This document shows positions 56,595 through 64,000 of a DNA stretch of 64,000 nucleotides, one piece after another. The stretch comes from an uncultured Ignavibacteria bacterium (GTDB lineage Bacteria > Bacteroidota > Ignavibacteria > Kapaibacteriales > UBA2268). A model generated the notes under the pieces. It did not search any database. It saw only the letters and a list, made by a program, of their open reading frames with translations, and was not told where the DNA came from. The position numbers and the translations under genes are program-made. The number at the start of each line of letters is the position of its first letter. Positions within the stretch are counted from its first letter, which is position 1. Where the stretch lies: NCBI GenBank assembly GCA_903862655.1, contig CAIOZA010000019.1, forward strand, positions 70,960 to 134,959. Reading direction: 5' to 3'.

Positions 56595-58559
56595 TTATAA
56601 ATTCAAATCCAGCTGAAAATAGAATCTTTGATCAAGATTGCCATAAATCAAATCATAGCCACTTCCAATATTATTAACATTATATTTCTTTGTTAAGGAA
56701 TATTTCAAACTGATTGAAACTTTCTCAAATAGATCATATACAAGATTTATTGAAGTTCTGATCCCATTGCCATACAATGGTGGTGTTGACATTATGCCTG
56801 GTGCGGTATATTCAAACTGATAAATTGCTGTCTCGAAGCTTGAAGTTGAAAAATAGGCAAGTCTGGCAGATATATTTAGTTTTTCGAATAATCCATATTT
56901 TACATCCATATAAACGGCTGTTCCCATTTCATTTGGCTTATTTTGTTCGAAATTAACAAATACTACTTCAGCCCTAGTTCTTAGAGTTAGATTATTTCTA
57001 AATTCATGGGTGAATTCGCCTCTTAGATAATACTGAGATCTTCTGTAAATGATCTTGTTATTAGCTGCATTTGTTAAAATATCTTTCTTATTCTCAACTT
57101 TTGTCCTGATTTTCAATTCATTCTTTTGATCAAGAATAAATAATGACTCGGTTAAGAAATCAATGCCATTGATTGGCTCAGGTACATAATATGTTCGTTC
57201 ATAGGATTTATAAAAATCAAGGTATGTTGCAAACTTGAAGCTCTTCATTCCTTTTAATAGTAAACCAGAGTATAATCCAACTTCATTGTTTGGAGTAGAT
57301 GCTTCTCCAAATAACATACCAAACGGTGTTCTATATTCGGGGGAAAATGAACGAAAGTGAAATATCAATTCAAAAGATTGGTTTATAAATTGTGCAATAG
57401 CCTTATAAGCCATTTGTCCTCCATCATCACGTCCAGCCTCAGCACTAAAACTCATATCATTGATTATCAAAGTTGTAAACAAAGAACTCATAAAAGCATC
57501 TTCTCCATTGATTTGGGTATGAGATTCACTGGTTATGTTTTTGTTATAAATTAATCTATAAGCTGTTCCTCCGATAATTAATTTATTAAATGTAAGCTGA
57601 ACAGCACTACCAATATTTTTTTCATTCAGAGCATTTAGTTTACTTAATTCAGTCTGAGTGCGGAACAGTCCAGAAGTATAAATGGAAGTAGCAGAATTAG
57701 AAGCACTATCTATTGATGCAGATTTATTGACAGATGAAAACCATCCTTTCAAAGAAATCCATGTGTTTTCATTTATTGATAAGTTCCCGGATAATGCCGC
57801 TCCTCTAAAAAATCCATATTCTGAACTTGATTTGAATGGATTTATTTGAAAAGCTGTTTGTCCTGCAGGATTAATAACATCAGCTCCTTTGCCCATTCCA
57901 CTTCCGGACCATAATACATTTCCCAAACCAATCTGATTATAAAAATCCCCAATTATCAGATTCATACCATAGGAATTCAAAGACAAATATCCTGAATAAA
58001 AGCTTGCTAATGAGCTTTCACCTTTGTCCTTGGTTAATAAAATTCCAGCTGACTGACCAGAGAAATACCCCTGATATCTTTGATATAAATCCGTTCTTGA
58101 ACCAGAATACTGCCCCTGAGCAAAACCTCTGATATAGTTCATTTGCTCAATAGCACGTAATCTGGATGAAATATTGTCAATTTTTTGCTGAGGATGTCTT
58201 GATTCTACATAACTGCACAACTCAAGTATGTATCGATTGTCATCGTCCAAACCTAAGCTATCGGCAATCATACTAATTGAGAAATTAGCAGAGATAGCCA
58301 GTGAAGAAATTTTTCTGGCAGTGATCAGATTAATTGTTGGTATTTCGGCAATGGATGATGGTTTAGCTTTTGATAAATTGATTGGATTCTTATTAAGCTC
58401 TTCAATTTGATCTAAAGCTGTTGAAAGCTCATTATTTTCTGAAATATTTGCAAGAATGAGTTCAAGCTTATCGCGATCGATATCACTTTTTAATTCATTA
58501 AAATTAAACGAAATAAAAATGAACATTATAACTAATAGCTTAAATAATTTCATAATCAT
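56595..58559 (-). CDS. Helix-hairpin-helix plus outer-membrane barrel protein
   Basis: 654 residues. Signal peptide (1-25). The N-terminal 60-130 region has a ComEA-like helix-hairpin-helix pattern (NPINLSKAKPSSIAEIPTI, NLITARKISSLAIS). From about 165 on, long alternating strands form a probable barrel (GILLTKDKGESSLASFYSGY, LIIGDFYNQIGLGNVLWSG, FYFQLDLNL at the end). Such combined proteins are common in Bacteroidota; nucleic-acid binding is inferred only from the HhH. The ATG two codons downstream (58553) is an alternative start. Confidence 0.65.
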   Translation of the reverse strand: MIMKLFKLLVIMFIFISFNFNELKSDIDRDKLELILANISENNELSTALDQIEELNKNPINLSKAKPSSIAEIPTINLITARKISSLAISANFSISMIADSLGLDDDNRYILELCSYVESRHPQQKIDNISSRLRAIEQMNYIRGFAQGQYSGSRTDLYQRYQGYFSGQSAGILLTKDKGESSLASFYSGYLSLNSYGMNLIIGDFYNQIGLGNVLWSGSGMGKGADVINPAGQTAFQINPFKSSSEYGFFRGAALSGNLSINENTWISLKGWFSSVNKSASIDSASNSATSIYTSGLFRTQTELSKLNALNEKNIGSAVQLTFNKLIIGGTAYRLIYNKNITSESHTQINGEDAFMSSLFTTLIINDMSFSAEAGRDDGGQMAYKAIAQFINQSFELIFHFRSFSPEYRTPFGMLFGEASTPNNEVGLYSGLLLKGMKSFKFATYLDFYKSYERTYYVPEPINGIDFLTESLFILDQKNELKIRTKVENKKDILTNAANNKIIYRRSQYYLRGEFTHEFRNNLTLRTRAEVVFVNFEQNKPNEMGTAVYMDVKYGLFEKLNISARLAYFSTSSFETAIYQFEYTAPGIMSTPPLYGNGIRTSINLVYDLFEKVSISLKYSLTKKYNVNNIGSGYDLIYGNLDQRFYFQLDLNL

Positions 58560-58575
58560 TTTTGACTAAATTAAT

Positions 58576-58608
58576 TTTGACTAATCTAATAAAAATTTAA
58601 TAATTTTG
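58576..58608 (+). promoter_or_regulatory. Bacteroidota-type promoter of the PorD-like gene
   Basis: TTTG (58576-58579), a 21-nt spacer and TAATTTTG (58601-58608), matching TTTG-N19..21-TAnnTTTG. Transcription would start near 58614, about 34 nt before the ATG at 58648. Confidence 0.6.
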
Positions 58609-58647
58609 GTAACGTCTTTTTCATAATATTACAAAAACGAGATTAAT

Positions 58648-59562
58648 ATGACTATCAAGAATTTGATTATATTCGTAATTTTTGTTGTCGGCTCAACTCT
58701 TGCCACAATTTCTCAGGAGATAAAAGCCACAGTCATAGTAAATACTGACCAGCTCCAGATGGAAGCTTTGAATAGTGTTTCTTCGATGGCAAACGATTTA
58801 CAAAATTACATAAACAATAACCGCTTTCTTGAAACACAGTGGGAAGGTGAACCAATTCCCGTTGAAATAAATATTTACCTGTCTGGTGGCAGAAACAACA
58901 GATTCAGCGGAAAAATGTTTATTGTTTCTAAAAGGGTTTTGGATGGACCTAAGGACAATCAAGGTCAGTCAATTAATCTGCGATTGAAAGAAGACACTTG
59001 GAGTTTTGAATATTCCAGAGGAGCTAATTTCACCTATAATGTTCTGCGTTATGATGAATTTGTTAGTATGATTGATTTTTATATGCTTCTGATAATTGGC
59101 TATGACCTTGACACTTATGGAGAACTGGATGGAAATAAAGCCTTTGACAATGCCAGATCCATAGTGAACATGGGTGCAGGTAATAATGTTCCAGGATTTA
59201 AATCAGTCAGTAATCCAGGTGATTTCACTAAATACAACCTTCTATCTGAATTACAGGATATGAAGAATTATCCCTTCCGTAAGATTATTTTCGCATATTA
59301 TGTCGATGGATTAGATAAAATGGCAAGTAAGAAAGATGAAACCTTGAAGAGTCTTGAGAATATTCTTTCAGACATGGTATTATTCAAGCAGAAGCTCTCA
59401 GGTGCAAGTGTAATAATGCAATTATTTTTTGATACAAAAGCTCAGGAACTTGCGACCATATTCAGCTCATATACGAACAGAGATGTCTTTAATAATCTGA
59501 TTTATCTCGATCCGAGCAATACAATGCTTTATCAGGATTCGAGAGATGGGAAGCTAAAGTAA
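58648..59562 (+). CDS. porD: DUF4835/PorD-like type IX secretion system protein
   Basis: 304 residues with a signal peptide (1-22). The core blocks EIKATVIVNTDQLQ, FLETQWEGEPIPVEINIYL, LRYDEFVSMIDFYMLLIIGYDLDTYGELDG split as LRYDEFVSMIDFYM and GYDLDTYGE, and NYPFRKIIFAYYVDGLDKM, match DUF4835, which is the PorD family required for type IX secretion in Bacteroidota. Its biochemical role is not known. It is divergent from the HhH/barrel gene with a well-formed promoter. Sorting-domain cargo genes at 42.1 and 62.6 kb agree with a functional type IX system. Confidence 0.8.
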   Translation: MTIKNLIIFVIFVVGSTLATISQEIKATVIVNTDQLQMEALNSVSSMANDLQNYINNNRFLETQWEGEPIPVEINIYLSGGRNNRFSGKMFIVSKRVLDGPKDNQGQSINLRLKEDTWSFEYSRGANFTYNVLRYDEFVSMIDFYMLLIIGYDLDTYGELDGNKAFDNARSIVNMGAGNNVPGFKSVSNPGDFTKYNLLSELQDMKNYPFRKIIFAYYVDGLDKMASKKDETLKSLENILSDMVLFKQKLSGASVIMQLFFDTKAQELATIFSSYTNRDVFNNLIYLDPSNTMLYQDSRDGKLK

Positions 59563-59870
59563 ATTCCACCAAAAAGTGCTTTGCAAAAATGATTTCAACC
59601 TGAGCAAAATGGATTGAATCGAAGAATCGAATGAATAATAGATTTTTCACTGCGTTCTGAATGGCATAATCAAACTATCTATATTTTTTGATATAGCTTC
59701 TTAATTATAAATCTCATTTTCAAATATGAACTATGACTTTTTTAACTTTGATAATAATTCAATTGCCATTCCATCAAAAATATATCATTAAATAACTTTC
59801 CAAATGGACAATATTTTATTATCTTGCAAACTCCCACGGAAATAGTAACAAAAAGATTGTTTATTCATAA
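59563..59870. other. 308-bp intergenic region with a degraded repeat
   Basis: Contains a degraded copy (59639-59665) of the attcctcact..gttcggaatga repeat and an AT-rich leader. TAACTTTG at 59743-59750 fits a -7 box, without a clear -33 box. Nothing else is recognised. Confidence 0.55.
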
Positions 59871-62063
59871 GTGAAGCGATTGAAGTATATTGATTTACAT
59901 AAAACAGTAAAGAGAATGTTAGTTATTTTGGTGATTATGACTTATTCAGTTTGTCTTTTTTCACAGGAAAGACTTAGTACTGATTTTGCTCGTATCGGAA
60001 TTTTTGGTAATTACAATTTTAATTCTCATAATGCTGATTTTACGTCAATACCCGGTTGTCCTAACTGTTCACCAGGACATGAGGAAGGACATGGTACTGG
60101 CTTAGCTTTGGGTGCATTATTTGAATATCCATTCTCAGGGTTCTTCAGAGCAGGTATAAGGGCGTCCTATATTGACCATAGTGCACTATTAACACATTCA
60201 GATTCTATAACAATTTTTTATAGTGAGAATTTTGAGTTAGGAAGATTTGAACATAGATTTGATGCTAAAATCAAGACACTAGGATTTGAACCTTATGCTC
60301 AGTTTCGGATTATTTCCAATTTATATGTCGGAGTAGGTCTTTACATAGGATTTATGTCCACAGCAAGCTATAATCAGACTGAGAAAATCATTTTTCCTGT
60401 TGGAGCAGGAACCTTTCTTGATTCTAACGGTAATGACACAAAGAAAAGAACCAGAAATGAATTATCCGGTTCAATTGCAAATGCCAGCAGCATTATCATG
60501 TCTTGTGGTGCCGGTTTGTCGTATGAAGTTCCTTTGAATAAGGAACGGACTATTCTGGCAGAACCAAGGATCAACTACGCTCTCGGTTTATCTAATGTGG
60601 TAAATTCATTTGAAGTGCCCAAATGGTCTATTAATTCTTTTAGCGCAGGAATATCTCTAAAGTATGTTTTCCGTTCAAAACCAACACTTATAAAGAAATA
60701 TGAGAAGATTGAGAGAGTTGATACAATCAGAGTCGAATCTGAATTAATAACGGCAGAACAGTATTCTCCCGGACTAGTGAACATAAAAACTGAAATTACT
60801 AATCAGGAGAATATTGAACTTACGTCAGAAACCAGTCAGAGAACCGATACGATATTTGTTCCGACAACTATTGACCTGAAACCATTTATCACAGCTGTAA
60901 GAGTAGATAGTTCCGGTAACGAAATTCAGGAACCAGTTTTCAAAATTGAAGAGTTTCTATCAACAAAGATACAACCAATATTAAACTATGTTTTTTTTAA
61001 GGAAGGATCTTATGCTATTCCTTCACGTTATGATCTGATTAGCAAAACAGAGATATCAAGCTTCAAGGAAGCAAATTTGTTTCACAACACTACTCTTAAC
61101 AGCTATTATGATATTCTCAATGTGATTGGCAATAGAATGTCAAAAAAGAAAGATGCAAACTTAACTCTTATAGGCTGTAATGATGGATTTACGTCTGAGA
61201 AAGAAAATGATAATTTATCTAGAAAACGCGCAGAATCGGTGCGTGACTATCTGAATCAAACATGGAACATTTCGTTGGACAGAATAACAATTGAAACCAG
61301 AAATTTACCTGATAAACCATCTACGCCGATTCAGGAACCCGAAAAAATTGAAGAGAACCGCAGAGTAGAACTTTATTCGGATAATGATGAACTATTGAAA
61401 CCAATTCAATATACTGATACATTAAGGGTAATTGCTCCTCCAACAGTAAGATTCAAAACTGATGTTTTATCAAATAATCCTGTTATTAATGCAGATATAA
61501 TTATTAAGAACGGCGATAAAGTGATTAAGGTGATTAAATCTAATGCCATTACAGGGAAATTTACTGATTGGAAGCTTGATGAAGACTTAATTATATTGAA
61601 AAATGTTACTAGCGATTTAAGCTATAAGCTTGTTGTTAAAGACAGTAAAAATCACATATCGAGTACTAATGAAAAGTCTATCCAATTTAAGGTTACAACG
61701 GTCAAACAGAAGAAAAAGGACAAGAAGGGCGACAAAGAAATTGACCGTTACAGCTTGATTCTTTTCGATTTTAATAAGTCCGATCTCGAAAACAATAATC
61801 TGAAGATTATTAATGATATCAAACAGAAAATCAAATCAAATTCCGATATTTATATTACAGGCCACACAGACCGTACAGGCGAGGATAGCTATAATCTCCG
61901 CTTATCGATTGAGCGTGCATTCGCCACGAAGAAGGCTCTTGGATTCCCCAAAGCAATTGCCGAAGGAATGGGAGAGAAAATCATATTGCAGGATAATGAC
62001 CTACCCGAAGGCAGATTCTTCTGCAGAACAGTTAACATTGTTGTAGAGACAAAATTAAAGTGA
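59871..62063 (+). CDS. Outer-membrane protein with two OmpA-like domains
   Basis: 730 residues starting at GTG (59871), which supplies the basic n-region before the signal helix (MLVILVIMTYSVCLFSQ in its later part); an ATG at 59919 would lose it. Residues 30-270 form an OmpA/OMP_b-brl barrel with GVGLYIGFMSTASYN. Residues 365-500 form a first OmpA-like unit (NYVFFKEGSYAIPSRY, LTLIGCNDGFTSEKENDN, LSRKRAESVRDYLNQTW, ENRRVELYSD). A fibronectin-like segment follows (about 525-620). The C-terminal OmpA domain is 624-730 (SLILFDFNKSDL, DIYITGHTDRTGEDSYNLRL). Both would bind peptidoglycan; two tandem units are unusual. Confidence 0.85.
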   Translation: MKRLKYIDLHKTVKRMLVILVIMTYSVCLFSQERLSTDFARIGIFGNYNFNSHNADFTSIPGCPNCSPGHEEGHGTGLALGALFEYPFSGFFRAGIRASYIDHSALLTHSDSITIFYSENFELGRFEHRFDAKIKTLGFEPYAQFRIISNLYVGVGLYIGFMSTASYNQTEKIIFPVGAGTFLDSNGNDTKKRTRNELSGSIANASSIIMSCGAGLSYEVPLNKERTILAEPRINYALGLSNVVNSFEVPKWSINSFSAGISLKYVFRSKPTLIKKYEKIERVDTIRVESELITAEQYSPGLVNIKTEITNQENIELTSETSQRTDTIFVPTTIDLKPFITAVRVDSSGNEIQEPVFKIEEFLSTKIQPILNYVFFKEGSYAIPSRYDLISKTEISSFKEANLFHNTTLNSYYDILNVIGNRMSKKKDANLTLIGCNDGFTSEKENDNLSRKRAESVRDYLNQTWNISLDRITIETRNLPDKPSTPIQEPEKIEENRRVELYSDNDELLKPIQYTDTLRVIAPPTVRFKTDVLSNNPVINADIIIKNGDKVIKVIKSNAITGKFTDWKLDEDLIILKNVTSDLSYKLVVKDSKNHISSTNEKSIQFKVTTVKQKKKDKKGDKEIDRYSLILFDFNKSDLENNNLKIINDIKQKIKSNSDIYITGHTDRTGEDSYNLRLSIERAFATKKALGFPKAIAEGMGEKIILQDNDLPEGRFFCRTVNIVVETKLK

Positions 62064-62608
62064 TTGCCTCTTTTGCATTAAGTGCACTGTGATTTTCATT
62101 TTTTTCAAGTCGCTCCTACGTAGCTTTGATCAGTTTTGATGATTTATTTTCTATTCCGATTTCGCTACTACGTAGCTCATTTCAATGACCAATTATTAAA
62201 TACCGATGAACAATAAATACAGAATTGTCCTCACCCCGACCCTCACTGGACTATTTTTATAAATATGCTGAAATTTCAAAGACTTACGGTGGATTTTTAT
62301 TTTTACCTTTCTTATTACATACACTTAAATTTCTCAACCTCTCTAAATCCTTATTGATTTCATTGGGTAGATTAATCAACTTAAACAAACAAAAAAATGT
62401 AGTAACGAACATTATATTTCTAAACACAATCGATCATATGAACGTTTCCATTAATAAACCCAGTAATTCCAGGCAACACCACTAGCAATTCAATCATGAG
62501 GCATTGAAAAGGCAGGAAATGGACTTTATGTGTTTGGAGCTTATTAAGTTGCTAATTAATATTACTTGGAATTAAACAATGTGAGCTAATAGTATTATAT
62601 AATAAATT
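62064..62608. other. 545-bp intergenic region with dispersed repeat, otherwise unrecognised
   Basis: Holds copy B of the paired repeat (62111-62177) and a ctcaccccgaccctcactgg segment (62230s) similar to one at 18.54 kb. The remainder (62260-62600) has no supported gene, RNA or terminator. Confidence 0.6.
62111..62177. repeat. Dispersed repeat, copy B (paired ctacgtag units)
   Basis: Units cgctcctacgtagct (62111-62125) and cgctactacgtagct (62163-62177), 52 bp apart, each with the perfect palindrome ctacgtag. The agctttgat and attttcta spacer context matches copy A at 18153-18218. Both copies follow a gattgc...ttttgca stretch. Confidence 0.7.
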
Positions 62609-64000
62609 TCAAAGCTTAAAAAACTTCTGTACTCTATCCCCAATCCTTACAAAGTAAATTCCTTTATTAAAACTTGAAATATCAATTTTAAGGGATTCAA
62701 GATATTTAATTTGTACGTCAAATACGGTTTCTCCCAAAATATTACTGATTCGTATATTTTGGTTTGCGAATTCATTTCTATGTTTAAAGTCGATGTTTGA
62801 TATTTCAACTAAATCAGAACTTGGATTAGGGAAAATATTAAAATAAAAACCTTTAGAATTGTTTTCACCAACATCAGTGTATGTAAAGAAAACTGAGTCT
62901 GAGATGCGACTAAAACAACCTGTATTTACTTCTTTTATTTGTGTCTGGTAATATCCTGTAACTCTAGGATAAATCATATCAGAAGTAGAATCTAATAATA
63001 TATTTCCATTAAAATACCACTGATTTCCAAGAGCATAAGATGATATTAACCGATCCTTCGATAAAGTAATATATGGTTGATTCGGCAATTTATTAATTTT
63101 AATTTTTACAGAATCCTTCATTAAACTTGAACAACCAGATATTGAATTCGTTGCTATAACATGATAAATTCCTTTTTCTTTGATAAGTCCAAAATCAATG
63201 TTAATACCAGTTCCAAGAATCCAATTCCCTAATTTGTTGCTGTCTTGATAGAGTTGATAGGTCATATTGATTTCCGATCCGGTCAATCCGATGATTAAAC
63301 CACTATCACCTTCGCAATAAGTACCACCACCAGCCATTTTATATACTTGCGGTAATGCGAATACAGTTATTGAGTCAAGGTTTTGATACGCAAAATATCT
63401 ATAATTCATTGTACCGATTTTAATAAGATACCCTTTTCCTGATGATGTTGTTTGAGGAATAAACGCTTTGATTGTGTAATCTTTATAATCGAATACGATA
63501 TCGAGTGTATCAGGATCAGAGAAACTGCCATATTTATCAGATAATATAGCATTAAAAATTACACCCCCACCAAAATTGCCTTTTAAATGAAAATTTATTG
63601 ACATTGTATCACCTTGGCAGATTTTATTATCCGATAAGCTATGTACAAAAATTTCATTTATATCTGACAAATAGACTCCTCTGGCAATAGTACCACAGTA
63701 AAATTTTGAGTCCTCTATTAATAAAGTAGTAATTACACTATCTCTTAATACATATTCTTTCAATCCTGAATTAACATAACTCCATAAGTATCTACTCTTT
63801 AATGAGCAATAAATACCACCACCATTTGTTCCTGCAAATATTAAACTATCTGATACTGCTATACTCGAAATATCTTTTTTGATTTGATTTGAGCCAATAG
63901 AAATCCAATTTCCACCTAGATCTGATGAATGAAATATTTCACCTCCTTTTGTTCCAGCATATATATCATTACCTTTAACTGCAAAACAAAGGATATTTTT
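62609..64000 (-). CDS. Type IX-secreted propeller/Ig-like protein, C-terminal part (cut by window edge)
   Basis: The frame is open from 64000 to the stop at 62609, about 463 residues; the N-terminus lies outside. Propeller-like units are AGTKGGEIFHSSDLGGNW, FAGTNGGGIYCS and FYCGTIARGVYLS. An Ig-like domain follows (AGGGTYCEGDSGLIIGLTGS, then GIYHVIATNSISGCSSL). The last 85 residues are a type IX type A sorting domain (NIFPNPSSDLVEISNID, NIRISNILGETVFDV, LKIDISSFNKGIYFVRIGDR). It is probably exported to the cell surface. Its tail is very close to the orphan remnant at 18639. Confidence 0.85.
   Translation of the reverse strand, partial: KNILCFAVKGNDIYAGTKGGEIFHSSDLGGNWISIGSNQIKKDISSIAVSDSLIFAGTNGGGIYCSLKSRYLWSYVNSGLKEYVLRDSVITTLLIEDSKFYCGTIARGVYLSDINEIFVHSLSDNKICQGDTMSINFHLKGNFGGGVIFNAILSDKYGSFSDPDTLDIVFDYKDYTIKAFIPQTTSSGKGYLIKIGTMNYRYFAYQNLDSITVFALPQVYKMAGGGTYCEGDSGLIIGLTGSEINMTYQLYQDSNKLGNWILGTGINIDFGLIKEKGIYHVIATNSISGCSSLMKDSVKIKINKLPNQPYITLSKDRLISSYALGNQWYFNGNILLDSTSDMIYPRVTGYYQTQIKEVNTGCFSRISDSVFFTYTDVGENNSKGFYFNIFPNPSSDLVEISNIDFKHRNEFANQNIRISNILGETVFDVQIKYLESLKIDISSFNKGIYFVRIGDRVQKFFKL

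Noticed and set aside
62225-62485. Plus-strand 86-codon frame in the intergenic region
   Set aside because: Starts at a TTG inside a repeated ctcaccc segment, low-complexity, no recognised domain.

Overview
The window is AT-rich DNA from a Gram-negative bacterium of the FCB (Bacteroidota/Chlorobi/Ignavibacteria/Kapabacteria) group. This rests on type IX secretion C-terminal sorting domains on secreted proteins, a PorD-like DUF4835 protein, DUF5683, DUF3467 and DUF6588-type proteins, lipid A genes (lpxB, lpxK), and two promoters fitting the Bacteroidota consensus TTTG-N19..21-TAnnTTTG. An Ignavibacteria/Kapabacteria-like member is my inference. The window is chromosomal and gene-dense. I saw no tRNA, rRNA, CRISPR array, prophage or intact insertion sequence.

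Layout. 0-3.5 kb (minus): surface-glycan and glucan genes (truncated flippase, GH57 branching enzyme, GT-C-like membrane protein). 3.6-5.5 kb (minus): TPR protein plus DUF3467 operon with its own promoter and terminator. 5.8-13.5 kb: RlpA-like protein, malic enzyme, a large Asp-box propeller protein, an outer-membrane protein and a SEC59/DGK1-type kinase. 13.5-18 kb (plus): ispE, glgA, an ATP-grasp enzyme and a Tat-exported glycosylasparaginase. 17.9-18.95 kb is a gene-free repeat island holding an orphan type IX sorting-domain remnant. 18.95-22.6 kb (minus): murI-holA-proS. 22.7-30.2 kb: PPi-type phosphofructokinase, DnaJ-like chaperone, ECF sigma factor divergent from a PASTA protein, DEAD-box helicase and an M2 peptidase. 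30.4-41.1 kb (plus): C1 peptidase, DUF721/DciA, gyrB, ridA, DUF5683, S9 peptidase, outer-membrane protein, two glycosyltransferases and a STAS protein. 41.2-52.3 kb (minus): outer-membrane protein, a type IX-exported Asp-box protein, and a dnaE-led operon (small membrane protein, DUF6588-like, folD, rluA-like). 52.5-56.6 kb (plus): lpxB, DUF374 acyltransferase, lpxK, a lipoprotein class-I amidotransferase and a degenerate M23 protein. 56.6-64 kb: HhH/barrel protein, PorD-like protein, a protein with two OmpA-like domains and a truncated type IX cargo.

How it fits together. Central functions (replication: dnaE, holA, gyrB, DciA; isoprenoid, folate, peptidoglycan and lipid A precursors; glycogen via GH57, GlgA and a PPi-PFK) are mixed with an envelope and secretion set. 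The least ordinary parts are the repeat islands at 16.8-18.95 kb and 62.1 kb, the orphan sorting domain carrying in-frame palindromes, the hairpin enclosing a start codon at 34.65 kb, and the tail of the lpx operon, where a lipid-anchored C26-type hydrolase sits next to an M23 fold lacking its catalytic histidines.
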